A stretch of DNA of 49,253 nucleotides from an uncultured Bacilli bacterium. Its GTDB lineage: Bacteria; Bacillota_I; Bacilli_A; RF39; UBA660. A model generated the notes under the pieces. The model had not been told where the DNA came from. It searched no databases and was given only the letters and a program-made list of their open reading frames with translations. This document shows positions 1 through 7,424 of this stretch, piece by piece (the stretch's first letter is position 1; each line of letters opens with the position of its first letter). Both the position numbers and the translations under genes were made by a program. The stretch is taken from assembly GCA_948999435.1 (NCBI GenBank), contig CARJCM010000003.1:1-49253 (forward strand), given 5' to 3'.

Positions 1-792
1 GAAAGAATATTAATGTTTGAAAATTTAGGATATTCTGATAATTATAATGAACAAGTTGTACAGACAATATTAAAAGGAACTTTTATGTCAGGTATTTCCG
101 TGTTAGACAATCAAGCATACTCTTCAATATTTGTTGAAGCTGGAAAAAACGAAAATATAAGCGCAGTATATTTAGCAAGTTTAGCCATTCAAGAGGCTGG
201 AGTTAAATTATCAAATACTACTAATGGTGCAGAGTTTACATATGAAGGAGTAACTTATGTCGGCTTATATAACTTCTTTAATATCGGTGCTAATAGTAGT
301 GCTAAGAATCCTGCTTTAGCTGGTTTAGTATATGCAAGTGGGGGCTCTAAAGATGTTATTGTAAATGGTGGCAGCTCTTCATCTCCAAGTATTGATAATG
401 ATGAAGCAAATATGTTAGCTAAACTAGGAGCAAGTGTTAATGCAGGGTGTTTACAAAATCTTGATGTTGGTACCACAATAGGAACGATAAAAAGTAAATT
501 AAGTGGATATACAGTAACAATTAATGCTAGTGACAATGACATTATAAAAACAGGACAAGAAATTACAATAACTGATGGCAAGAAAACCTATAAATATATA
601 ATCGCTGTCAAGGGTGATGTAGATGGCGATGGTAAGTTAGGGGCAACAGATTACGTAAAAATTAAAAATTATATAATGGAAAAAAGCGGAAGTGAATTAT
701 CTACTCCTGCGAGCATTGCCGCAGACGTTGATGGTGATGGAAACATCAAAGCCACAGATTATGTAAGAATTAAAAATAGTATAATGGAGTGA
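1..792 (+). CDS. GH73-type glucosaminidase with C-terminal dockerin (5' partial)
   Basis: The frame is open to the left edge, so the true start lies outside and the first visible ATG at 13 is probably internal. Residues about 30-115 (counted from that ATG) resemble the C-terminal half of GH73 beta-N-acetylglucosaminidases, with YNFFNIGA followed by NPALAGLVYASGG, the wall-cleaving autolysin fold. A Ser-rich linker follows, then a small beta-rich segment, then two EF-hand-like calcium loops at about 199-259 (GDVDGDGKLGATDYVKIKNY and ADVDGDGNIKATDYVRIKN). This is a type I dockerin arrangement. It is probably secreted and displayed through the dockerin. The next gene starts 4 bases downstream, so the two are likely co-expressed. 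The domain identification is secure; the cohesin partner is unknown. Confidence 0.82.
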   Translation, partial: ERILMFENLGYSDNYNEQVVQTILKGTFMSGISVLDNQAYSSIFVEAGKNENISAVYLASLAIQEAGVKLSNTTNGAEFTYEGVTYVGLYNFFNIGANSSAKNPALAGLVYASGGSKDVIVNGGSSSSPSIDNDEANMLAKLGASVNAGCLQNLDVGTTIGTIKSKLSGYTVTINASDNDIIKTGQEITITDGKKTYKYIIAVKGDVDGDGKLGATDYVKIKNYIMEKSGSELSTPASIAADVDGDGNIKATDYVRIKNSIME

Positions 793-796
793 TAAA

Positions 797-2479
797 ATGA
801 AAAAGAATATTTTAAAAATAGGGGTTATGCTAATAAGTTTATTTATTAGCCTTACAAAAGTTAACGCAGCATCATTTAATATATCTGCAAGCACTACTAA
901 TCCTACTAAAGGAAGCACTGTAACATTAACTATTAAGGGAAATGATGTAACTGGAAGATTTAATATATCATCATCAAATTCTGGAGTAGTCGCTGTAAGT
1001 GAAGATAGAGCCTGGATAGAAAATAATACTTATCGTATTAAATTAAGTGCTATAAATACGGGAAGTGCTACAATAACAGTAACCCCAAGTGGAGTAAGTG
1101 ATGGCAGTGGGAATCCAGCTAATTTGGGATCTAAATCAATAAAAATAAATGTTACAGCACCAAGAGAAAAATCTAATGACAATAATTTAAAAAGTTTAAA
1201 AGTTACAGGTTTTGAATTAAGCCCTGAATTTGATAAAGACGTTCAAGTTTATTTAGCAACAGTACCAGAAGGAACAAAGAATATTGAGATTAAAGCTACT
1301 GCAAATAGTCCCTATGCCACTGTAACAGGCGCTGGAAATATAGAATTAGAAGAAGGAACAAATGCTATTAACATAGTTGTAAAATCAGAAACAGGAATAG
1401 AAAAGATTTATACAATAAATATTGATGTTAAAGATGAGAATCCTATTGAAGTTACAGTAAATGACCGAAATTACACAGTAGTGAAATTAAAAGAACATTT
1501 AACGAAACCAGATACATTTGAGGAAAGTACGATAACAATTGAGGGTTATGAGATACCAGTATTTATAAATGATAAAGCAGATATTACATTAGTAGGTTTA
1601 AAAAATGAAGATGGAGTAATTAAATTATTTGAATATAAAGATGGTAAATATTCTAAATATAATGAAATGAATTTAAATCATATTTTATTAATACCAGTTC
1701 CTCTTGATAAAGAATTAGACTTTAATAAAGGAAAAGTAAATATTAATGGTGAAGAGATTGATTGTTATAAAATTAACGATAATAGTGATTTTGTAATTAT
1801 TAATGCTAAAAGTCTATCAGATGGTAACGCTAGTTACTACTTATATGATACCGAAAATAATACAGTAATTAGGTATGATGAAGAGTTAATCAGTGCATCT
1901 AAAGAAACATTAAAATTATATTCTTATGTAATTATTGCCTTTGCAAGTACATCATTTTTAATGTTAATAATAATTATATGTTTATTACATAGTTCTAAAA
2001 AGAAACAAAAGAAAATAAATAAATTTATTGAGCGTCAAGAAGCCAAAATAGAAGCTACAAGAAAACTTAATGATGTCGTAAGTGAAGTACAAAAAATAAC
2101 TGCCAAAGAAAAAGAAGATAATAAGGTTGAATTAGAAAAAACAGCAAAAATAAATTTAGAAGAAACTAAAAAAATAGCCAAAGTTGAAGAAGAAAAAAAA
2201 TCAGAATATGACAAAGCCGATTTAACAGGAATACTTGACACATTGAGTAAAGAAAAATTAGAGGCAACACAAAAACTTGAAATAGACAAAAATGAGTTAT
2301 CAAAAAAAGAGTTAAAAGAAATAAAGAAGCTTGAAAAGAAAAAAGCTAAAGAAAAAAAGAAAAATAAAACTCAAGATGAAGAAATAAACATAAAAAAAAT
2401 AAATGTTAATAACCAAGATGTTACTGACAATGTATCTGATGATACAGAAGAAGTTTATGATTTATTTGGTGATGATTAA
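797..2479 (+). CDS. Membrane-anchored Ig-like/cadherin-like surface protein
   Basis: 560 aa. A signal peptide occupies residues 1-24 (cleavage after VNA). An Ig-like beta domain follows (about 25-125), then a cadherin-like beta-sandwich (about 130-215, LKSLKVTGFELSPEF and IYTINIDV), then an extracellular region to about 370. A single membrane helix lies at about 374-397. The tail of about 160 residues is very rich in Lys and Glu and probably cytosolic and helical. The gene is spaced 4 bases from the dockerin gene, with its ribosome site inside the end of that gene. The context suggests a surface scaffold or attachment protein for the neighbouring dockerin enzyme. Whether the first beta domain acts as a cohesin is not shown by the sequence. 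Confidence 0.72.
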   Translation: MKKNILKIGVMLISLFISLTKVNAASFNISASTTNPTKGSTVTLTIKGNDVTGRFNISSSNSGVVAVSEDRAWIENNTYRIKLSAINTGSATITVTPSGVSDGSGNPANLGSKSIKINVTAPREKSNDNNLKSLKVTGFELSPEFDKDVQVYLATVPEGTKNIEIKATANSPYATVTGAGNIELEEGTNAINIVVKSETGIEKIYTINIDVKDENPIEVTVNDRNYTVVKLKEHLTKPDTFEESTITIEGYEIPVFINDKADITLVGLKNEDGVIKLFEYKDGKYSKYNEMNLNHILLIPVPLDKELDFNKGKVNINGEEIDCYKINDNSDFVIINAKSLSDGNASYYLYDTENNTVIRYDEELISASKETLKLYSYVIIAFASTSFLMLIIIICLLHSSKKKQKKINKFIERQEAKIEATRKLNDVVSEVQKITAKEKEDNKVELEKTAKINLEETKKIAKVEEEKKSEYDKADLTGILDTLSKEKLEATQKLEIDKNELSKKELKEIKKLEKKKAKEKKKNKTQDEEINIKKINVNNQDVTDNVSDDTEEVYDLFGDD

Positions 2480-2505
2480 AAGAGGAATAGAAATTCTTCT
2501 TTTTA
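2480..2505 (+). terminator. Rho-independent terminator after the surface-protein gene
   Basis: A 9-bp stem, AAGAGGAAT (2480-2488) with ATTCTTCTT (2493-2501) and one G-U pair, is followed directly by a T run. It separates the surface operon from recG. Confidence 0.65.
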
Positions 2506-2507
2506 AA

Positions 2508-2516
2508 TGCTATAAT
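2508..2516 (+). promoter_or_regulatory. Extended -10 promoter of recG
   Basis: TGCTATAAT sits just after the terminator and 23 bases before the recG start. No good -35 is seen, as expected for TGn-extended promoters. The same motif recurs elsewhere in the window. Confidence 0.6.
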
Positions 2517-2538
2517 AAAAAAGAAAGGGAGTAAGATA

Positions 2539-4524
2539 ATGGAACTAAGTGACATAAAAGGTGTTGGACCTAAAATGTTAGGTAACTTAAAAACTTTAAA
2601 TATCAATAATATGGAAGATTTATTATCTTACTATCCATATCGTTATGACATATTTGAACCTATTAATTTAGATGAAAACTATAATGGAGAGAGAGTAGCC
2701 ATTAATGTAATTGTAGAAACAACTGCAACAACTGCTTTTATAAAAAGAAATTTCAATAAATTACAATTTAGATGTAACCACAATAATAAAACAATATATG
2801 CTGTCATATTTAATCGTGCCTTTTTAAAACCACATATTGTTATTGGTAAAACTATAACTTTAGTAGGCAAATACGATATAAAAAAGAATACGTTTATCTG
2901 TGATGATATAAAACTAACACCATTAGAAAAGAAAGAAATAATACCTATTTATCACACTAAAAAAGATATAAAAAATAGTGAACTAAGAAAAATAATGGAA
3001 AATGCTATTATAGATAATGCTGCTAGTTACAATTATGTTCCAAGTGAATTTATTGAAAAATATAATATGATAAGTAAAAAGCAAGCTTTAAGAATGATAC
3101 ATTTACCACATAATTTTGAAGAAATAAAAAAAGCTAGCTTTTATTTAAAATATGAAGAATTATTTTTATTTATGTTTAAAATAGGTTATATGAAAAAAGA
3201 TAATGAAAACATAAAAAAGGAAGAAAAATACTTTAATGATGAAGATATAACTAAATTTATAAATAGTTTACCATTTAGTTTAACAGACAGCCAAAATGAA
3301 GCTTTAGACTTAATTTTGAAAGATTTAAAAAGTAATAATAAAATGAATAGATTAGTCTTAGGAGATGTAGGCAGTGGCAAGACAGTAATAAGTTTTATAT
3401 CTATGTATGCTAGTTTTTTATCTGGTTATCAAAGTGTATTAATGGCACCCACCGAAGTTTTAGCAAGGCAACATTTTGAAAGTGCTATAAATTATTTTAA
3501 AGACACCAAAATAAATATTGAGATATTAGTAGGAAGTATGACTAAAAAAGAGAAAGAAACAGTTAAAGACAAGCTCATAAGAGGAGATATAGATATATTA
3601 ATAGGAACCCATGCTATAATTGAGGAAAGTGTAATATTTTATCGTTTAGGTTTAGTTATTACAGATGAACAACATCGTTTTGGTGTCAAACAAAGAGAGA
3701 TATTAAAAAGTAAAGGTGAAGTACCAGATGCTCTTTATATGAGTGCAACACCAATACCAAGAAGTTATGCTTTAACATTATATGGTGACTTAGATGTATC
3801 CTTTATTACTCACAAACCTGGAGGAAGAAAAGAAATAATCACAAAGTTAAAGAAATTTAGTGAATTAAAAGAAGTATTATCTCATATTTTAGAAGAAATA
3901 AAACAAGGGCATCAAGTTTATGTTGTAGCAAGTCTTATTGACGACAATGAAGAATTAGACTTAAAGAGTGTTGAAACATTAAAAGAAAAATTTAATTTAG
4001 CATTTCAAAATAAGATACCAATTGAAATATTACATGGTAAATTAAAGCAAAAAGAAAAAGATGAAATAATGGCTAGATTTAAAAATAATGAAACGAAGAT
4101 ATTAATATCAACTACGGTTATAGAAGTCGGAGTAGATGTAAAAAATGCTACGATAATGGTTATATTTGATGCTGATAGATTTGGCCTTGCAACTCTTCAT
4201 CAATTACGAGGAAGAGTAGGAAGAAACTCTTTAGAAAGCTATTGTTATTTAATAAGTGACAAAGAAAGCGAAAGATTAAAAGTATTAGAAGAAAGTAATG
4301 ATGGTTTCTATATTTCTGAAAAAGATTTAGAGCTTAGAGGAGAAGGGGATTTATTTGGTATACGACAAAGTGGAGTAAAAACATTTAAAATAGCTAATTT
4401 AAAAAATGATTTAAAAATAATGCTTCAAGCCAAAAGCGATAGTGAAGAATATATAAATAGTGAAGCATATAAAAATAATATGTCATACTATAAAATAATT
4501 AAAGATTTAGATAGATTAAATTAA
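2539..4524 (+). CDS. recG: ATP-dependent DNA helicase RecG
   Basis: 661 aa, close to the family's usual length (about 670-690). RecG remodels stalled replication forks and branched DNA. The N-terminus has a helix-hairpin-helix-like start (DIKGVGPKMLGNL) leading into the wedge/OB domain. The helicase motifs are present in order: LGDVGSGKTV (Walker A), TDEQHRFG (DExH), MSATPIPRS, the LHGKLKQKEKDEIM region and QLRGRVGRN (motif VI). The start is supported by AAAGGGAG upstream. In Bacillota recG is usually near fatty-acid or phosphate genes, but here it borders an accessory region. Confidence 0.97.
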   Translation: MELSDIKGVGPKMLGNLKTLNINNMEDLLSYYPYRYDIFEPINLDENYNGERVAINVIVETTATTAFIKRNFNKLQFRCNHNNKTIYAVIFNRAFLKPHIVIGKTITLVGKYDIKKNTFICDDIKLTPLEKKEIIPIYHTKKDIKNSELRKIMENAIIDNAASYNYVPSEFIEKYNMISKKQALRMIHLPHNFEEIKKASFYLKYEELFLFMFKIGYMKKDNENIKKEEKYFNDEDITKFINSLPFSLTDSQNEALDLILKDLKSNNKMNRLVLGDVGSGKTVISFISMYASFLSGYQSVLMAPTEVLARQHFESAINYFKDTKINIEILVGSMTKKEKETVKDKLIRGDIDILIGTHAIIEESVIFYRLGLVITDEQHRFGVKQREILKSKGEVPDALYMSATPIPRSYALTLYGDLDVSFITHKPGGRKEIITKLKKFSELKEVLSHILEEIKQGHQVYVVASLIDDNEELDLKSVETLKEKFNLAFQNKIPIEILHGKLKQKEKDEIMARFKNNETKILISTTVIEVGVDVKNATIMVIFDADRFGLATLHQLRGRVGRNSLESYCYLISDKESERLKVLEESNDGFYISEKDLELRGEGDLFGIRQSGVKTFKIANLKNDLKIMLQAKSDSEEYINSEAYKNNMSYYKIIKDLDRLN

Positions 4525-4559
4525 GTTTGTAAAATAAAAAAGAAATTACGAAAATAGAA

Positions 4560-4588
4560 TTGACAAAAAACTAAAAACATAATATGAT
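4560..4588 (+). promoter_or_regulatory. Consensus sigma-A promoter for a small RNA
   Basis: TTGACA (4560-4565), a 17-base spacer and TATGAT (4583-4588). The expected start, near 4595, falls exactly at the first of three stacked hairpins, and no ORF follows before the terminator. Confidence 0.75.
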
Positions 4589-4594
4589 TATTAT

Positions 4595-4686
4595 GACATG
4601 ATAAACATCATGTCCGAGATCTCATATTCACGACTTATGTGAATATGAACCAAAACCCCCTGAAGGAGCCGAAAGGCTCCATTTTT
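4595..4686 (+). ncRNA. Candidate small RNA of about 92 nt with three hairpins
   Basis: Three perfect stems lie in a row. GACATGAT/ATCATGTC is at 4595-4614 with loop AAAC. CATATTCAC/GTGAATATG is at 4623-4647. The last is a GGAGCC/GGCTCC terminator with a GAAA loop (4665-4680) followed by T residues. The RNA has its own consensus promoter and no coding potential. I do not recognise the family: it does not match the preQ1, guanidine, fluoride, ZTP, 6S or SRP patterns I know. It could be a free-standing sRNA or a regulator of the following cassette. The last 26 bases recur at 8870-8895. Confidence 0.6.
4656..4681 (+). repeat. 26-bp direct repeat (left copy), terminator core
   Basis: CCCCCTGAAGG, then the GGAGCC-GAAA-GGCTCC hairpin and A. 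It is identical over 26 bases to 8870-8895 and lies on the same strand. Both copies act as terminators. Together they enclose the deaminase/PTPS/ASCH cassette. Confidence 0.9.
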
Positions 4687-4713
4687 GTTTATTATAAATT
4701 AAAAACTATTAAA

Positions 4714-4742
4714 AAAAGTTTAACAAAAATGCTACCTAAAAT
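4714..4742. repeat. Left inverted repeat of the cassette
   Basis: The block AAATGCTACCTAAAAT (4727-4742) is the exact reverse complement of 8731-8746. Just outside it, AAAAGTTTAA (4714-4723) is the exact reverse complement of 8760-8769. Together they give an imperfect terminal inverted repeat of about 30-40 bp around the operon. Confidence 0.8.
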
Positions 4743-4764
4743 AGTATAAATAATACATAATAAA

Positions 4765-4773
4765 TGTTATAAT
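4765..4773 (+). promoter_or_regulatory. Extended -10 promoter of the cassette operon
   Basis: TGTTATAAT just inside the left inverted repeat; no strong -35. It would start a leader of about 135 nt ahead of the small ORF at 4916. Confidence 0.55.
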
Positions 4774-4789
4774 ATAAGCAATATCAGTA

Positions 4790-4819
4790 AATATCTTGAA
4801 CGTAAAAAGTTCAGATATT
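4790..4819 (+). promoter_or_regulatory. Leader hairpin in the cassette transcript
   Basis: AATATCTTGAAC (4790-4801) pairs with GTTCAGATATT (4809-4819), leaving one bulged T and a 7-base loop. It would be at the 5' end of the transcript. No T run follows, so it looks like a stabilising or regulatory leader structure rather than a terminator. Confidence 0.45.
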
Positions 4820-4915
4820 ATTTGCACAATTTTATGTTCAGAAAATTTAAACAAAATATTAAATATATGTTTAATGAATTGGTCAGGAATAGTTATGTTA
4901 GAAGGAAATAATAAA

Positions 4916-5026
4916 ATGGTTAATAAAATAACAACATTAGTAAATGAGGTTAAATCTAAATTATCAAAAGAAATTAATAATTCGATAATTTATGTTGAAA
5001 AAGTTTTAAATGATAATAATGATTAA
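4916..5026 (+). CDS. Small helical protein, 36 aa, unknown
   Basis: Starts MVNKITTLVNEVKSKL and is charged and helical throughout. AAGGA lies 9 bases before ATG 4916. An in-frame ATG at 4895 would give 43 aa. A longer reading from a TTG at 4796 is unlikely because it runs through the leader hairpin and has no ribosome site. No family is recognised. It could be a leader peptide or the first protein of the cassette. Confidence 0.4.
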   Translation: MVNKITTLVNEVKSKLSKEINNSIIYVEKVLNDNND

Positions 5027-5085
5027 AATAAACGAAACGAATTATTTAGAATGCATAAACAAGTAAAGAAAGTGAGTGATTTATA

Positions 5086-5526
5086 ATGACAGATGAACAA
5101 TATATTGATATAGCAATAGAGATTAGTAAGAATGCAAAATATCCTTATGGTGCTATTGTAGTTAAAAACGAAAAGATTATTGGTAGAAGTGATGATAGAA
5201 CTTTAATGGAAACAAGCATGTATTCTCATGCTGAATTAGAAGCGATAGAAAGTGCATCTAAAAATAAGAATCTTTATGGAGATTTAAAAGGAGCGACAAT
5301 GTATGTATCTTGTGAACCTTGTATGATGTGTATGGGAGCAATTCTTTATGAAGAATTTGATAAATTAGTTTACTCTGCTACACTACAAGATAGTAATGAT
5401 AATTATTGCCCTGAGATGATTACTAATATAGATGAATTAGCAAAATATTCTAAGAATAAGATAGAAATAATAAAAGAATTACATAGAGAAGAAGCTATTA
5501 AAATATTAAAAGAAAGAAGTGAATAA
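5086..5526 (+). CDS. Nucleoside/base deaminase (CMP/dCMP-deaminase fold)
   Basis: 146 aa, usual length for GuaD- and TadA-like deaminases. The zinc motifs are HAELEAI (His ligand plus catalytic Glu) and CEPCMMCMGAILY (PCxxC). The YPYGAIVVKNEKIIGR strand matches guanine/nucleoside deaminases. It should hydrolytically deaminate a purine or pyrimidine base or nucleoside in the cytosol. It does not look like the tRNA-editing TadA of this organism: it lacks the usual basic RNA-binding tail, and its neighbours suggest small-molecule chemistry. It is the first enzyme of a tight operon, 2 bases before the PTPS-like gene. The substrate cannot be read from the sequence. Confidence 0.85.
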   Translation: MTDEQYIDIAIEISKNAKYPYGAIVVKNEKIIGRSDDRTLMETSMYSHAELEAIESASKNKNLYGDLKGATMYVSCEPCMMCMGAILYEEFDKLVYSATLQDSNDNYCPEMITNIDELAKYSKNKIEIIKELHREEAIKILKERSE

Positions 5527-5528
5527 GA

Positions 5529-5861
5529 ATGGCAAGACTTTGCGTAATTAGAAATATTGATTCTGCTCATGGAAAACATATTCATGGGCATACATTTAAA
5601 ATCGAAATTAATTTTGTTGATAAATTAATTAACAATATGGTTGGCAATTTAGATTTCCATGAAATTAATCCTAAAACTGATTCTGTCATAAGTAAATTGG
5701 ATAAAACTTATATAGATGATGTAATTGGAACTAGAGCTACAGTAGAAAATATAGCAATATATATTATTAATGAATTAAAAGATATAAATAATTTATATTC
5801 AGTTATAGTTTGGGAAGGTTCAGATAAATATGTTGAAATATTGAAGGAGGAAATAAAATGA
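5529..5861 (+). CDS. 6-pyruvoyl-tetrahydropterin synthase/QueD-like protein, atypical
   Basis: 110 aa, slightly short for the family (about 115-145). Zinc ligands are kept as H14, H19 and H21 (SAHGKHIHGHTFKIEI). NLDFHEINP and RATVENIAIYI match the conserved strand and the pterin-binding Glu region. Two features are odd. The loop that normally carries the catalytic Cys before HGH is shortened and has no Cys, and the usual LDH motif reads LDK. The fold is clear but the standard QueD or PTPS reaction may be lost or changed. No queC, queE or queF is nearby. It overlaps the next gene by ATGA. Confidence 0.75.
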   Translation: MARLCVIRNIDSAHGKHIHGHTFKIEINFVDKLINNMVGNLDFHEINPKTDSVISKLDKTYIDDVIGTRATVENIAIYIINELKDINNLYSVIVWEGSDKYVEILKEEIK

Positions 5862-6787
5862 GATTATATATAACTTATACAAAAAATAGTTTTACTGAAA
5901 AGCAAATTCAAAAATTAAGTCAAGTTGGAGAACTTATCTTTTTAGAAGATACTTTTGATTTAGATAAAGCGCCATACTTAACAGATGAAGAGGAGAAAAT
6001 TTTAGTAGTAGATCCAGATTGGTATAATTGGGATATTAATGCTAATCATTTAAGTAAAATTAAGAATTTAAAAGGTGTTTGTTTATCAACAACAGCATTT
6101 GATTGGATAGATTTAGATTATTGTAAAAATAATAATATCGTTGTATGTAATATACCAAAATATTCAACTGATTCAGTGGCTGAATATGGAATATTTCTTA
6201 TGATGTGTTTAGCAAAGAAATTTCCAATTCAAGCAAAGACAGATTATAAAATGGATTATTCACAATATATGTTAACGACTGAAATAAGAAATAAAACAGC
6301 AGGTGTTATTGGACTTGGAACAATAGGTTCTAAAATAGCTGATATGTGTCAAGCATTAGGTATGAATGTTATTTATTGGAATAGAAGTGAAAAACAAAAT
6401 AGTTATAAAAAAGTTGATTTAGAAACTATATTTAAAGAAGCGGATTTTATTTTTCCATCATTTGCTACAAATGATGAAACAAGCAAATTAATTACAGATG
6501 ATTTAATCAATTCAATGAATGGTAATGCGTTTATTAACATAATTAATAATCCTAGAGAATTATATAATCATGATTTACTTCTTAATAGAGCTGAAAAAGA
6601 AGAAATAAGCTATGCTTTTGAATTGTATGGTAATGAGAAAAAGATGTATGACTACAAAGGAAATGTTATGGCGACAGCTCCTTATGCATTTTATACAAAA
6701 GAGGCAATTGATAGATTAGTTGCAATATGGTGTGATAATGTGATTTCATTATCAGATAATAATCCTCAAAACGTTGTAAGTAAATAA
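5858..6787 (+). CDS. D-2-hydroxyacid dehydrogenase-like oxidoreductase
   Basis: 309 aa. The NAD-binding Rossmann motif GLGTIG is at 152-157, followed by a basic/aromatic segment (YWNRSEK). The N-terminal catalytic half shows DSVAEYGIFLMM, where the family has a conserved TAEHAL-like helix. The substrate Arg is likely R in NNPRELYNHDLL and the Glu in AFELYGNE. The usual catalytic His (TPH) is replaced: the site reads TAPYAFYT. It may therefore reduce an unusual substrate or act differently. GGAGG lies 5-9 bases before the ATG, which overlaps the previous stop. It is translationally coupled with the PTPS-like gene. Confidence 0.8.
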   Translation: MRLYITYTKNSFTEKQIQKLSQVGELIFLEDTFDLDKAPYLTDEEEKILVVDPDWYNWDINANHLSKIKNLKGVCLSTTAFDWIDLDYCKNNNIVVCNIPKYSTDSVAEYGIFLMMCLAKKFPIQAKTDYKMDYSQYMLTTEIRNKTAGVIGLGTIGSKIADMCQALGMNVIYWNRSEKQNSYKKVDLETIFKEADFIFPSFATNDETSKLITDDLINSMNGNAFINIINNPRELYNHDLLLNRAEKEEISYAFELYGNEKKMYDYKGNVMATAPYAFYTKEAIDRLVAIWCDNVISLSDNNPQNVVSK

Positions 6788-6799
6788 AGGAAATTTGGT

Positions 6800-7252
6800 A
6801 TGTATGATGAAATTATAAATAATTTAAAACAACAAATTTCAAATGAAGAATTAGATGAGTTAAAAAATCATAATTTACATCTTGGAATTTTTACAGAACC
6901 ATATTTAACATATATGTTAGATGGAAAGAAAACTATTGAATCGCGATTTAGCAAGAATAAAATATTACCATATAACCAAATATGTAAAGATGATATTATT
7001 TTAGTAAAAAAATCTAGTGGCGATGTTTTAGCATATTTTACTATAAAAGATATTTTATTTTTTGATTTATCAAAAACAAAAATAGATGAAATTAAATTTA
7101 ATTATAGTAAACAGTTATGTGTTGGTGAAGACTTTTGGAAAAATAAACAGAACAGTAATTATGCGACGTTGATAGTTATAGATAAAATTGTAAAATTAAA
7201 TCCATTTCATATAAATAAAAGAGGAATGCAAACGTGGATTAAATTGAATTAG
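6800..7252 (+). CDS. ASCH-domain protein
   Basis: 150 aa. The core GIFTEPYLTYMLDGKKTIES followed by RFSKNKILPYNQ matches the ASCH fold, a PUA-related beta barrel. That fold binds RNA or modified nucleosides, and some members hydrolyse N4-acetylcytidine. A beta-rich C-terminus with KRGMQTWIKLN follows. It comes 12 bases after the dehydrogenase and has AAAGGAAA upstream. With a deaminase and a PTPS-like protein in the same operon, a role in handling a modified base or nucleoside is plausible but is inference. Confidence 0.75.
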   Translation: MYDEIINNLKQQISNEELDELKNHNLHLGIFTEPYLTYMLDGKKTIESRFSKNKILPYNQICKDDIILVKKSSGDVLAYFTIKDILFFDLSKTKIDEIKFNYSKQLCVGEDFWKNKQNSNYATLIVIDKIVKLNPFHINKRGMQTWIKLN

Positions 7253-7265
7253 GAGGTAGTAGAAT

Positions 7266-7424
7266 ATGAAAAAATTTTTAAAATCAATAGCATCGTTCTT
7301 TAAATCGATTTTTAGCAAAGATATTGAGATTTCTGTTGAAAATCACAACAAGTATAATATTAACAAAAATAAAAATTGTGATATATCTATAAGCGAAAAT
7401 GGTGGCAATAATGAAACAAAATAA
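7266..7424 (+). CDS. 52-aa small protein with amphipathic N-terminus
   Basis: Begins MKKFLKSIASFFKSIFSKDI, an amphipathic basic helix, followed by a polar Asn-rich tail. It has one of the strongest ribosome sites of the region (AGGAGGT 8 bases upstream). It overlaps the next gene's start, which suggests coupled translation. The N-terminus could associate with membranes. I recognise no family. Confidence 0.6.
   Translation: MKKFLKSIASFFKSIFSKDIEISVENHNKYNINKNKNCDISISENGGNNETK

Noticed and set aside
797..2479. True cohesin domain in the surface protein
   Set aside because: The first beta domain looks Ig/Big-like and lacks a recognisable cohesin signature; the partner of the dockerin remains unknown.
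4656..4681. CTGA...GAAA arrangement resembling a hammerhead ribozyme core
   Set aside because: The GAAA is just the loop of the GGAGCC/GGCTCC terminator; there is no CUGAUGA core, no third stem and no cleavage site.
4796..4915. Extension of the small ORF to a TTG start (76 aa)
   Set aside because: It has no ribosome site and passes through a hairpin; the ATG at 4916 is better supported.
4690..5085. preQ1 or guanidine riboswitch ahead of the QueD-like gene
   Set aside because: No preQ1-I/II/III or ykkC/mini-ykkC consensus is visible; only a simple leader hairpin.
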